The notes beneath the pieces are model-generated. The model was not told the DNA's origin. It searched no databases and worked only from the letters and a program-made list of their open reading frames with translations. The position numbers and the translations under genes were made by a program. A stretch of DNA of 17,759 nucleotides, from the NCBI GenBank assembly GCA_002792275.1, contig PFOA01000092.1:1-17759 (forward strand). The letters run 5' to 3'. This document shows, piece after piece, positions 6,388 to 13,019 of the stretch (the first letter of the stretch is position 1; each line of letters starts with the position of its first letter). Source of the DNA: Candidatus Saccharibacteria bacterium CG_4_10_14_0_2_um_filter_52_9 (lineage in GTDB: Bacteria > Patescibacteriota > Saccharimonadia > Saccharimonadales > UBA4665).

Positions 6388-7234
6388 GTTCGCTCCGGAT
6401 TTTGCCGCCCAAGGTGCGCAGTTCGTGCAGGGCTTTTACGGCCTGCTCGTGATCGGGCGTTTTGCCGTGCCAGTTGAAGTCGTTTTCCATAAAATCGGCA
6501 CCCTTGCCGGGGATGGTGTGGGCAATGATCATGGTCGGCTTTTCGATGATGGCTCTAGCCATGGCGCAGGCATCAATCACGGCATCGATGTCGTTGCCAT
6601 TAATTTCCAGTACGTGCCAGCCAAAGGCTTCCCACTTATCTTTAAAGTTTTCCAGCGGCATGACGCTCTCTGTTGGGCCGTCGATCTGAATATTGTTACG
6701 GTCGGTAATGGCAATCACGTTGTGGAGTTTGTATTTGCTGGCCAGCATGGCGGCTTCCCAGACATTGCCCTCGTCCTGTTCACCGTCGCCCATCACCACA
6801 TAAACCCAGCGATTTTTTTGCTCATCCATGCGCATGGCCAACGCCATGCCGCAGGCCTGGCTAAGGCCGCAACCCAGCGGCCCACTGGTGGTTTCCATGC
6901 CGGGTAATCTGGTGCGCTCGGGGTGGCCTTGCAGGCGTGAGCCGAGCTGACGCAGGGTCATCAGCTCCTTTTTGGGGAAATAACCGGCGTGAGCCATGGT
7001 GGCGTAACGCACCGGTACGCAGTGACCGTTGCTGAGCAATAAGATGTCCCGCTGTGGCCAATCGGGCTTCTTCGGGTCGTGTTTGAGAATATCGAAATAA
7101 AGAGCCGTGAAAATGTCGGCCAAGCCCAGCGGGCCGGCACTGTGACCACTACCGGCATGCTCCAGCATCTTAATGATATCTTCGCGGATATCATTGGCAA
7201 TCGTCTCTAGCCGCTCCAGCGGTAATTTAGGCAT
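6380..7234 (-). CDS. Transketolase, N-terminal subunit
   Basis: The product is 284 residues, the thiamine pyrophosphate-binding domain of transketolase. The TPP motif GDGEQDEGN starts at residue 149 and ends with N181 in DRNNIQIDG. H32 in GSGHSAG, H71 in SNGHCVP and TSGPLGCGLS (about 116-125) match positions that contact cofactor and substrate. ATG 7234 is preceded by GGGAG at a 9-nt spacing; this site overlaps the end of rpe, and the intergenic gap is only 15 nt. The downstream partner overlaps by 8 nt. Together with rpe, rpiB and fba it gives the non-oxidative branch of the pentose phosphate pathway. No transaldolase is present in the window. Confidence 0.9.
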   Translation of the reverse strand: MPKLPLERLETIANDIREDIIKMLEHAGSGHSAGPLGLADIFTALYFDILKHDPKKPDWPQRDILLLSNGHCVPVRYATMAHAGYFPKKELMTLRQLGSRLQGHPERTRLPGMETTSGPLGCGLSQACGMALAMRMDEQKNRWVYVVMGDGEQDEGNVWEAAMLASKYKLHNVIAITDRNNIQIDGPTESVMPLENFKDKWEAFGWHVLEINGNDIDAVIDACAMARAIIEKPTMIIAHTIPGKGADFMENDFNWHGKTPDHEQAVKALHELRTLGGKIRSEHE

Positions 7235-7249
7235 TCTGCGAGCTCCCGG

Positions 7250-7870
7250 TTACTGTTTCAGTTTAGCATAAGCGGCGGCCGGATCGTCGCTGTTCTGGAT
7301 CCAGCCGCCGACGTTCAGAACATCAACGCCGCCCTCTATGAGTTGCTTGGCGTTCTGGTCGCTGATGCCGCCGTCCCAACTAATCTCTAATTCGGGGTGT
7401 TTCTCGCCAATAACCCGGACTTTGTCGAGCAGGGTCAGGTCGGCCGCGCCGCCGTGATGACCCAGGTTACCGCTGAAAACCAAGGCGTGATCAAAGCCGT
7501 ACAGCAGTGGCCCGGCAATCTCCATAGGTGTAGCTTGCAGAATAGCCAGCCCGGCCTTAATACCATTATTGTGCAACTGTTCGGCGAAAGCGGCGTGATC
7601 AACATCGGCCTCGGCGTGGATAACTACCAGATCGGGACGCAGTTTAAGCAACTGCTCCAACTGTTCCATCGGGCGTTGGTACATCAAGTGAAGGTCAGCA
7701 TTAATATTTTCCGGCCACCAGACCTGATCGACCCCCGGGGATTTGGTAGGGGCAAATTCCCCATCCATCAGGTCAATATGCACCCGCTCGGCAAACGGCT
7801 CAAGGCGCTCCATCTGAGCGCGGTATTCGTGATTATCAAAGGCTGTGACCGTCGGACAGATCACTGCCAT
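7250..7870 (-). CDS. rpe: Ribulose-phosphate 3-epimerase
   Basis: It interconverts ribulose 5-phosphate and xylulose 5-phosphate. The product is 206 residues, a TIM barrel a little shorter than usual. Metal and catalytic residues are in place: H31, D33 and D36 in HIDLMDGEF, H61 in DLHLMYQ, and D166 in DGGIS. The phosphate-loop region normally read NPGFGGQ is SGNLGHHGG here (133-141), a marked change that keeps the glycines. ATG 7870 lies one base after the rpiB stop (TGA C ATG), so translation is likely coupled; no strong ribosome binding site is seen. It sits between its pathway neighbours RpiB and transketolase. Confidence 0.85.
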   Translation of the reverse strand: MAVICPTVTAFDNHEYRAQMERLEPFAERVHIDLMDGEFAPTKSPGVDQVWWPENINADLHLMYQRPMEQLEQLLKLRPDLVVIHAEADVDHAAFAEQLHNNGIKAGLAILQATPMEIAGPLLYGFDHALVFSGNLGHHGGAADLTLLDKVRVIGEKHPELEISWDGGISDQNAKQLIEGGVDVLNVGGWIQNSDDPAAAYAKLKQ

Positions 7871-7871
7871 G

Positions 7872-8366
7872 TCAGGCCAGCTCGTCTAGTTTGCGCACCC
7901 GGCGGTTGTGGCGTTCAATCTCGCTATAAGGCGTGGGCAACCAGACCTGAATAGCCCGTTTCATCTCATCAAGTGTCAGAAAACGGCTGGCCAGGCTGAG
8001 CACATTGGCGTGATTGTGCTGGCGTGATAATTTCAGGATTTCGTAAGGATCTTCGCTCAGGGCACCCTCGGCATCAACCGATTCTTTGGCTACCGCCGGG
8101 CCATAAAACAGCGCGCAACGAACGCCTTTTACTCTGTTAGCCGCCATGGCCTCGCCCTGCCCACTGCCGCCCAGGATAATACCGGCCTGGCACTGACCCG
8201 AGGCCACAGCCCGGGCGGCCGGAAACATAAAATCCGGGTAGTCGTCGTTAATATCAAGCGTTTCGGGTCCGAAGTTGAGGCAATCATGCCCCAAAGCAGT
8301 GATAAAAACCTTTAATTCCTGCAGGGCTTCAAAACCGGCGTGATCGGTAGTAACGGCAATCTTCAT
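7872..8366 (-). CDS. rpiB: Ribose-5-phosphate isomerase B, actinobacterial-like type
   Basis: It interconverts ribose 5-phosphate and ribulose 5-phosphate. The product is 164 residues. DHAG (8-11) and GGSGQGEAMAANR (66-78) are the family motifs. In the E. coli type the first position of the second motif is the catalytic Cys; here it is Gly66, and Glu72 is present. This matches the Mycobacterium-type enzyme, where a Glu is the base. The C-terminal TPYSEIERHNRRVRKLDEL also follows that branch. An insertion of about 14 residues lies between the motif and RQHNHAN (about 89-114). ATG 8366 has no ribosome binding site but has a promoter 6 nt upstream. rpe starts one base after its stop. Confidence 0.88.
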   Translation of the reverse strand: MKIAVTTDHAGFEALQELKVFITALGHDCLNFGPETLDINDDYPDFMFPAARAVASGQCQAGIILGGSGQGEAMAANRVKGVRCALFYGPAVAKESVDAEGALSEDPYEILKLSRQHNHANVLSLASRFLTLDEMKRAIQVWLPTPYSEIERHNRRVRKLDELA

Positions 8367-8372
8367 AGGCTT

Positions 8373-8401
8373 ATAGTAGCTGGCGCGCGGCGAACCGGCA
8401 A
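8373..8401 (-). promoter_or_regulatory. Leaderless-type promoter for rpiB
   Basis: On the minus strand: TTGCCG at 8396-8401, a 17-nt spacer, then TACTAT at 8373-8378, with 6 nt to ATG 8366. It overlaps the 3' end of the GAPDH gene, so rpiB-rpe-tkt could be transcribed apart from GAPDH. Confidence 0.55.
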
Positions 8402-8402
8402 G

Positions 8403-9416
8403 TCACTTGTGGAGCAGGCGGCCGGTATCGGCCACAACCTCTACCAGGCGGTTGGAATAGCCCCATTCGTTGTCGTACCAGGCGACGACTTTGAGCATGG
8501 TGCCGCCAACCACGGCCGTCAGCTTGAGGTCAACAATTGCCGAGTGGCTGTTGCCGATATAATCACTGCTGACCAGTTCTTCTTCGGTAGCATCAAGAAT
8601 CCCCTGGTAGTAAGGCTCTTTGGCGGCTTTTTTGAAAGCGGCGTTGACCTCTTCTATAGTGACCGGTTTTTTGGTAATTATTACGAAGTCGCTAAGTGAT
8701 ACAACCGGGGTGGGTACGCGGACGCTCATGCCGCCGAAGATGCCCTGCAGAGCCGGCATGGCCAAGCCGGCGGCAATGCTGGCGCCGGTGGTGGTGGGCA
8801 CGATGTTCTCGGCGGCGTTGCGAGCCTCGCGCAGGTCTTTGGCCGGAGCGTCCTGCAGCTTCTGTGAGGCGGTGTAGCTGTGAATGGTGGTCATCATGGC
8901 CTTGTCGATGCCAAAGTTGGCCTCGATTATTGCCATAACCGGCGTGATGCAGTTGGTAGTGCAGGAGGCGTTGCTGATAATATCTTCGGTGCCGTTCAAA
9001 ACGTCTTCGTTAACACCGAGCACCACGGTGCTGGCGCCCTCGCCCTTGGCGGGCGCACTGAGTACGACTTTTTTAGCACCAGCCTCGATATGAGCCTTGG
9101 CCTTGGCCGGATCTGTGAAAAAGCCAGTCGATTCGATAACGACGTCAATTTTTTCCTCGGCCCAGGGCAGTTTGGCCGGATCGGTCTCCGACAGTACCAC
9201 AATATGCTTGCCGTCGACGATAATGCTCTTGTCGTCGTGGCCGACTTCTTTGCCGTAGGTGCCGTAATTACTGTCGTGCTTTAGCAAATGGGCCAGAGTT
9301 TTGGTATCCGTCAAATCATTAATAGCCACGATTTCCAGATCACTGCGCTCAAAGGCCACCTTGAAGGCATTGCGCCCGATTCTGCCAAAACCATTAATAG
9401 CCACCCGGGTTTTCAT
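8403..9416 (-). CDS. gap: Glyceraldehyde-3-phosphate dehydrogenase, type I
   Basis: It oxidises glyceraldehyde 3-phosphate to 1,3-bisphosphoglycerate with NAD(P) and phosphate. The product is 337 residues, normal for the family. The Rossmann motif NGFGRIGR is at 8-15, with Asp34 in INDL suggesting preference for NAD. The catalytic Cys152 is in SNASCTTNCITP, and His179 in TIHSYT is its usual partner. NDEWGYSNR-like text near the C-terminus (WYDNEWGYSNRLVE) is also canonical. ATG 9416 has AAGGA about 7 nt upstream and a promoter about 50 nt further back, so unlike several neighbours it has a normal leader. It is first in the carbon block. Confidence 0.97.
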   Translation of the reverse strand: MKTRVAINGFGRIGRNAFKVAFERSDLEIVAINDLTDTKTLAHLLKHDSNYGTYGKEVGHDDKSIIVDGKHIVVLSETDPAKLPWAEEKIDVVIESTGFFTDPAKAKAHIEAGAKKVVLSAPAKGEGASTVVLGVNEDVLNGTEDIISNASCTTNCITPVMAIIEANFGIDKAMMTTIHSYTASQKLQDAPAKDLREARNAAENIVPTTTGASIAAGLAMPALQGIFGGMSVRVPTPVVSLSDFVIITKKPVTIEEVNAAFKKAAKEPYYQGILDATEEELVSSDYIGNSHSAIVDLKLTAVVGGTMLKVVAWYDNEWGYSNRLVEVVADTGRLLHK

Positions 9417-9463
9417 GTGTCAGTCCTTATGTGTGAGTTAAGTACGAAAGTGTTTATGCCTAT

Positions 9464-9492
9464 ATTGTAGAAGGCCGGGGGCATTCAGGCAA
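9464..9492 (-). promoter_or_regulatory. Promoter for gap
   Basis: On the minus strand: TTGCCT at 9487-9492, a 17-nt spacer, then TACAAT at 9464-9469. The predicted leader is about 40 nt and contains the ribosome binding site AAGGA before ATG 9416. Confidence 0.65.
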
Positions 9493-9542
9493 ATCTAATC
9501 AATAATACGGATTCCTGGCTCTGGGTAGCACTCTACCTTTCT

Positions 9543-9582
9543 AGCGGTGATACACTCCGTGTATCACCCGTGTATCAACGCT
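9543..9582. promoter_or_regulatory. Triple TGATACAC motif with two alternative hairpins
   Basis: The sequence holds three copies of TGATACAC or its complement. GTGATACAC (9547-9555) and GTGTATCAC (9559-9567) form a perfect 9-bp stem with a 3-nt loop. The arm at 9543-9555 also pairs with 9570-9582 over 13 positions with one mismatch and a 14-nt loop. On the minus strand TGATACACGG is repeated directly with an 11-bp period. It lies between the Nudix gene and the gap promoter. It may be an operator array, a terminator without a U-tract, or a recombination-site relic. Confidence 0.55.
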
Positions 9583-9593
9583 GAAAGCAAGGG

Positions 9594-10187
9594 TTAGCGG
9601 TCTACTTCTCGGCCTTGGAATTCCGGCAAGGCCAATAAACCATCCAGATTACTGACATCTTCCAGCAATTCACCACTGTCGTTGACCATGTAGGCTGATT
9701 TATCGGCAATAAGGGCTTTAAGATCAGTTAAGGTGAGTTCGTGTACTTGAATCTTTTCGCCGGGATCTACATGTGGCTCCTCTTTGTTGACTACATCCCA
9801 CGCCAGCCAAACGTAAACAAACCATTCCATTTTCATAACCGGTTGTGCAACTTTGAGCAAACGCCACTCTTTAAAGCTGTAGCCGGTCTCCTCATGGACT
9901 TCGCGCTGTGCTGCCGCCTCCGCGCTCGTGTCTTCCGGATCTATTCTGCCACCCGGAAAAGTCTTTCGAGAACCCCGGTTAGGTTGCTCATCATCAAGAA
10001 TTAGAATCTTGTCATCTACCAGGCAGATAGCAGAGACAGTGTCAGGTCGTTTTAGCATCTCGAAAGTATGCCCGGTGCCGTCAAAAAGCTGTTGCGGCCA
10101 CTGGTAGACATCAAATATCATACCCTGGAACTTAAGCTCAGCACTGTCGGGTAGCAGAACTGCGTCTTGGGGGATGATTTTTTTCAT
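9594..10187 (-). CDS. Nudix hydrolase
   Basis: The product is 197 residues from ATG 10187. The Nudix core is visible as GGRID (79-83) followed by REVHEETGY (95-103), which provides the metal-binding Glu residues. Between the two there is one residue more than the standard GX5EX7REUXEEXGU spacing, and the usual first Glu region reads PED. Family members hydrolyse nucleoside diphosphates linked to another group, such as ADP-ribose or NDP-sugars; the GGxID form recalls ADP-ribose or sugar-nucleotide hydrolases, but the substrate is not decidable. The start overlaps the pyrophosphatase stop by one base (TAATG), so coupling is likely. A longer frame to 10214 would overlap ppa more deeply and is not preferred. 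Confidence 0.8.
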   Translation of the reverse strand: MKKIIPQDAVLLPDSAELKFQGMIFDVYQWPQQLFDGTGHTFEMLKRPDTVSAICLVDDKILILDDEQPNRGSRKTFPGGRIDPEDTSAEAAAQREVHEETGYSFKEWRLLKVAQPVMKMEWFVYVWLAWDVVNKEEPHVDPGEKIQVHELTLTDLKALIADKSAYMVNDSGELLEDVSNLDGLLALPEFQGREVDR

Positions 10188-10717
10188 TACTGCTTTTTGT
10201 AGCGTTCGATGCACTCGGCGATGACGGCTTTGGCCTCTTCGGTATCGCCCCAGCCCTGCACCTTGGTACTGCCGGGTTTTTTGAGGTCTTTGTAGTGCGT
10301 AAAGTGATGCTCTACCATCTGTTTCCAGCGCTCACCGAGGTCGTCCAGGCCGTTCAGCCAGTCGCCGTCGTTGCGGTCGTCGGCGGCGCGGACGATGATT
10401 TTGTGATCCATTTCGCCGTCGTCTTCAAACTTCATAACGCCTAGGATTTTAGCTTCCAGCCAGATGCCGGTGGGCAGAGGCTCATCGCAGACAATCAGTG
10501 TATCGAGCTCGTCGCCGTCATCATCAAGCGTTTGTGGGATAAAGCCGTAGCTGACCGGCTTTGCAAAGATGCCTGGCTCGACCCGATCCAACATGAATGC
10601 GGCTCGTGTGCGATCCCACTCAATTTTTAGGATTGAGCCTTCAGGGATCTCGACCACGGTGTTGACGATGCCGCTGAGATAGTCACCGGTTTCTAATACT
10701 TGGTTAAAGTCAGGCAC
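10187..10717 (-). CDS. ppa: Inorganic pyrophosphatase, family I
   Basis: It hydrolyses pyrophosphate to two phosphates in the cytoplasm, pulling biosynthetic reactions forward. The product is 176 residues, the usual size. The signature DGDELD lies at 67-72 (D67, D69 and D72 bind metal), and FAKPVSYGFIPQT (51-63) and KIEWD (31-35) carry other active-site positions. The start is GTG 10717 with the strong site AAGGAG 7 nt upstream. It overlaps the Nudix gene by one base. Cotranscription makes sense, since many Nudix reactions feed nucleotide monophosphates while PPase removes pyrophosphate. Confidence 0.95.
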   Translation of the reverse strand: MPDFNQVLETGDYLSGIVNTVVEIPEGSILKIEWDRTRAAFMLDRVEPGIFAKPVSYGFIPQTLDDDGDELDTLIVCDEPLPTGIWLEAKILGVMKFEDDGEMDHKIIVRAADDRNDGDWLNGLDDLGERWKQMVEHHFTHYKDLKKPGSTKVQGWGDTEEAKAVIAECIERYKKQ

Positions 10718-10743
10718 TTGCTTACTCCTTATTGTTTATGGAT

Positions 10744-10753
10744 ATTGTACACT
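10744..10753. promoter_or_regulatory. Overlapping divergent -10 boxes between ppa and gdpD-like gene
   Basis: TACAAT on the minus strand (10744-10749) suits ppa, giving a leader of about 20 nt with AAGGAG. TACACT on the plus strand (10748-10753) lies 8 nt before ATG 10762 of the divergent gene. The two boxes share bases 10748-10749, so polymerases could compete. I see no good -35 box on either side. Confidence 0.4.
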
Positions 10754-10761
10754 AAGTGGAC

Positions 10762-11427
10762 ATGAAGATCATCAGTCACCGCGGCGCGCGCGGCCTGGCA
10801 CCCGAAAATACCATCGCCGGCCTGCAAAAGGCGCTGGAACACCACGTAGACATGGTGGAGTTCGACCTGCGCGTTACTAAAGATGGCATCCCGGTGTTAC
10901 ATCATGACGCCGAACTGACCGATCCTAACGGCGAACGACGCCCAATAGCCGACTATACTTACGAAGAGCTTAAGAATCACAAGAAAGATCTGGCGCGGTT
11001 TGATGAGGTGCTTGAAGCCATTGGCCGCAAAGTTCCGGTCTTTATAGAGATCAAGCCGGGTGTTACTCCCAAGCCCATAATAAATATTATTAAGAATTAT
11101 TATAATTTATTAAGCGGCCAGGCGTGGATAGGCTCATTTGATCAGGAAATTTTGCTGGCAGTGCAAAAAGAACTGCCGGAAATCACTAAAGTCGTCCTGG
11201 AGAAGTGGTCGGGCGTTCGGGCTAGCCAGCGGACTCGTCAGTTGGGAACAAAGCACATCATCATGAACCAGCGCTGGCTGTGGTGGGGCTTTATCCGCTC
11301 CATGAGCCGCCACGGCTACAAACTGGGCGCCTACACCGTCAACAACCCCGCCCAGGCCGCTCGCTGGCAGAGCCACGGCCTGAGGGCAATCGTTACCGAT
11401 TACCCCGACCGCTTCGAACCGAACTAG
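10762..11427 (+). CDS. Glycerophosphodiester phosphodiesterase
   Basis: The GDPD family hydrolyses glycerophosphodiesters to glycerol 3-phosphate and an alcohol. The product is 221 residues from ATG 10762; a GTG two codons upstream is in frame. The catalytic set is visible: H6-R7 in SHRGARG, E15-N16-T17, E33 and D35 in VEFDLR, H48 in VLHHD, and EIKPG near residue 100. YTVNNPAQAARWQSHGLRAIVTDYPD is the normal family C-terminus. There is no signal peptide, so it should be cytoplasmic. Bases 10740-11200 include an AT-rich patch around 11090-11115. It runs divergently from ppa and convergently with the secreted protein gene, sharing CTAG at 11424-11427 as overlapping stops. Confidence 0.93.
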   Translation: MKIISHRGARGLAPENTIAGLQKALEHHVDMVEFDLRVTKDGIPVLHHDAELTDPNGERRPIADYTYEELKNHKKDLARFDEVLEAIGRKVPVFIEIKPGVTPKPIINIIKNYYNLLSGQAWIGSFDQEILLAVQKELPEITKVVLEKWSGVRASQRTRQLGTKHIIMNQRWLWWGFIRSMSRHGYKLGAYTVNNPAQAARWQSHGLRAIVTDYPDRFEPN

Positions 11428-12200
11428 CGTGCCGTGTTGGCAGCTGCGCCACCGGTAGTAGCTGTGGTAATTTTCTGAATGACGAATGGAACGCGCTGGT
11501 TTTCATTATCGTTGAGCGTAAATGACTTGCTGGTGCTGGAAACAACGCTGTAGCCCTTGCGGCCAGTGGTAGTAACAGTGTATTCCCCGGCTTTGCAGTT
11601 TAGGAAGTGTATCGTGCCATGGGTCAGAACATCTGGCCGGCCCTTTCGCTTCAGGTATTGCTGCTGGCTGGTGCTACCCTTGCCGTTCTTATGGGTCTTA
11701 CAGTCGGAACCGCCGCCATTGCGGCTGACCTTGACTGCCAAACCGCCTATGCGCTGATTATCTTGCTGGCCAGGAACATGAACATAGGATACTACGATGA
11801 TGTCACCGCGGGCGCCAGTGTGCTTGACGATAGGATAGTTGATTGGAGCCGCGACGGGGGCTGAATCAGTAGAAGAACTTGCAGGTGTAGAAACAGGCAC
11901 ACTGGCGCTAGCACCGCCACCCTGATCTGCCGTGGTGGTCTTAGCAGGCGCTTTGGGATAAGACTTTAGGAGTTTCGTACAACCACCATACCCCCCGGGT
12001 GCATAGCCCGGCTTGCAGATATTCCCGTAGCTACACTTACCCTTTATAGAATTTACTGCGCTACAGCCTAATCCGCTGTTGGCATGGCTTGCTACTAGCA
12101 AATATGTGCCGACGAGGCCAGTTAGGACTACGACGACTAGCGGGACTACATAGTGGGCGATGCCCCGGCTGTTTAGGGATTTTGGTTTCATAAAACGCAT
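11424..12200 (-). CDS. Secreted or membrane-anchored protein of unknown function
   Basis: The product is 258 residues from ATG 12200, chosen because AAGGAA lies 8 nt upstream; the frame extends to 12434 without support. Residues 1-40 read as a basic leader and one hydrophobic helix (RGIAHYVVPLVVVVLTG and on), so the protein is exported or anchored. The RGIAH then hydrophobic pattern is common in proteins I associate with TM7 genomes. Next comes a short region with four Cys (about 46-71), then a Thr/Ser/Ala/Gly-rich linker, then a beta-rich domain ending in a Cys pair that may form a disulfide. No enzyme motif is seen. It shares its promoter region with the divergent oxidoreductase gene, and its stop overlaps the GDPD gene. 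Confidence 0.75.
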   Translation of the reverse strand: MRFMKPKSLNSRGIAHYVVPLVVVVLTGLVGTYLLVASHANSGLGCSAVNSIKGKCSYGNICKPGYAPGGYGGCTKLLKSYPKAPAKTTTADQGGGASASVPVSTPASSSTDSAPVAAPINYPIVKHTGARGDIIVVSYVHVPGQQDNQRIGGLAVKVSRNGGGSDCKTHKNGKGSTSQQQYLKRKGRPDVLTHGTIHFLNCKAGEYTVTTTGRKGYSVVSSTSKSFTLNDNENQRVPFVIQKITTATTGGAAANTAR

Positions 12201-12245
12201 ACAGAGTTTCCTTGTTGTGGTTTTTATTTGTGAACTCTCCATTAG

Positions 12246-12275
12246 ATAATACATAGGCATAAGCACGTCTGTGAA
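12246..12275 (-). promoter_or_regulatory. Promoter for secreted protein gene
   Basis: On the minus strand: TTCACA at 12270-12275, an 18-nt spacer, then TATTAT at 12246-12251. This predicts a leader of about 40 nt including the AAGGAA ribosome binding site. Confidence 0.55.
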
Positions 12276-12299
12276 GCCTGATATTTTGCTTTGGGCTGG

Positions 12300-12305
12300 T
12301 AAAAT
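12300..12305 (+). promoter_or_regulatory. -10 box for leaderless oxidoreductase mRNA
   Basis: TAAAAT ends 6 nt before ATG 12312, the same spacing as at four other starts in the window. No good -35 box is seen. Confidence 0.4.
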
Positions 12306-12311
12306 GGATGT

Positions 12312-13019
12312 ATGAAGGTGACGTTTGACCATAGCCGCGACGAGGCCGGGAATATTCGGACGTTTTTCTTTCGGACCGAGCAGGCGGTAGATTATACGGC
12401 GGGGCAGTATATACAGCTGACTCTGAAGCATCATCGCGCCGATAAACGGGGTATCAAGCGCTGGTTCACGCTATCTTCGTCGCCAACCGATGAACTACTG
12501 AGCATCACCACCAAGTTTGAAGGCAAGGGCCAGAGCAGTTCTTTTAAAAAGGCCCTGTTCAAATTAAAGCCCGACAATGAGCTGGTTATGTCCGCTCCAA
12601 TGGGCGACTTTGTGTTGCCCAAACTGATTCAGACGCCGCTGGTTTTTGTGGCTGGCGGCATTGGTATTACGCCGTTTCATAGCATTCTGACGTGGCTGAC
12701 CGCTACCAAAGAACAACGGCCGATCAAACTGCTTTACGGCGTTTACACCGAAGATGAGATTGTTTTTCAGGAAACGTTTGATAAGGCCGGGATTAAGCCG
12801 ACTATTGTCGTTAGTAATCCGTCGCCGGCTTGGGGCGGCCAGCGTGGCCGGATTAGCGCCGAGCTGATCCTGGGTCTGGAGAAGCCATCTGAAGACACTT
12901 TGGTATACGTCTCCGGCCCCGAAACTATGGTTGAACAACTTGAAAAAGATCTGGCCAAGGCGGGGCTTAAAAAGCACCAGTTCGTAGGTGATTACTTCCC
13001 GAATTACACCGATATCTAG
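12312..13019 (+). CDS. FAD/NAD(P) oxidoreductase, ferredoxin reductase superfamily
   Basis: The product is 235 residues. RWFTLSS (50-56) is the RxY(S/T)-type flavin-binding motif, with Phe in place of Tyr. GGIGITPF (115-122) is the NAD(P)-binding Gly-rich motif, and YVSGPETMVEQLEKDL near 198-213 is the C-terminal NAD(P) segment. The protein ends DYFPNYTDI, a tail seen in related flavin reductases. There is no 2Fe-2S domain, so electrons must pass to a separate carrier such as a ferredoxin, flavodoxin or flavin. No partner gene is visible. It is convergent with trxB, and both stops use CTAG at 13016-13019. Its neighbours suggest a role in redox supply. Confidence 0.88.
   Translation: MKVTFDHSRDEAGNIRTFFFRTEQAVDYTAGQYIQLTLKHHRADKRGIKRWFTLSSSPTDELLSITTKFEGKGQSSSFKKALFKLKPDNELVMSAPMGDFVLPKLIQTPLVFVAGGIGITPFHSILTWLTATKEQRPIKLLYGVYTEDEIVFQETFDKAGIKPTIVVSNPSPAWGGQRGRISAELILGLEKPSEDTLVYVSGPETMVEQLEKDLAKAGLKKHQFVGDYFPNYTDI

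Noticed and set aside
11557..11864. Forward open frames within the secreted protein gene
   Set aside because: They lie wholly antisense to a gene with a signal helix, ribosome binding site and promoter, and their products show no recognisable domain.
12201..12434. 78-residue N-terminal extension of the secreted protein
   Set aside because: It would bury the signal helix, cross the promoter and overlap the divergent oxidoreductase start. ATG 12200 has a proper ribosome binding site.
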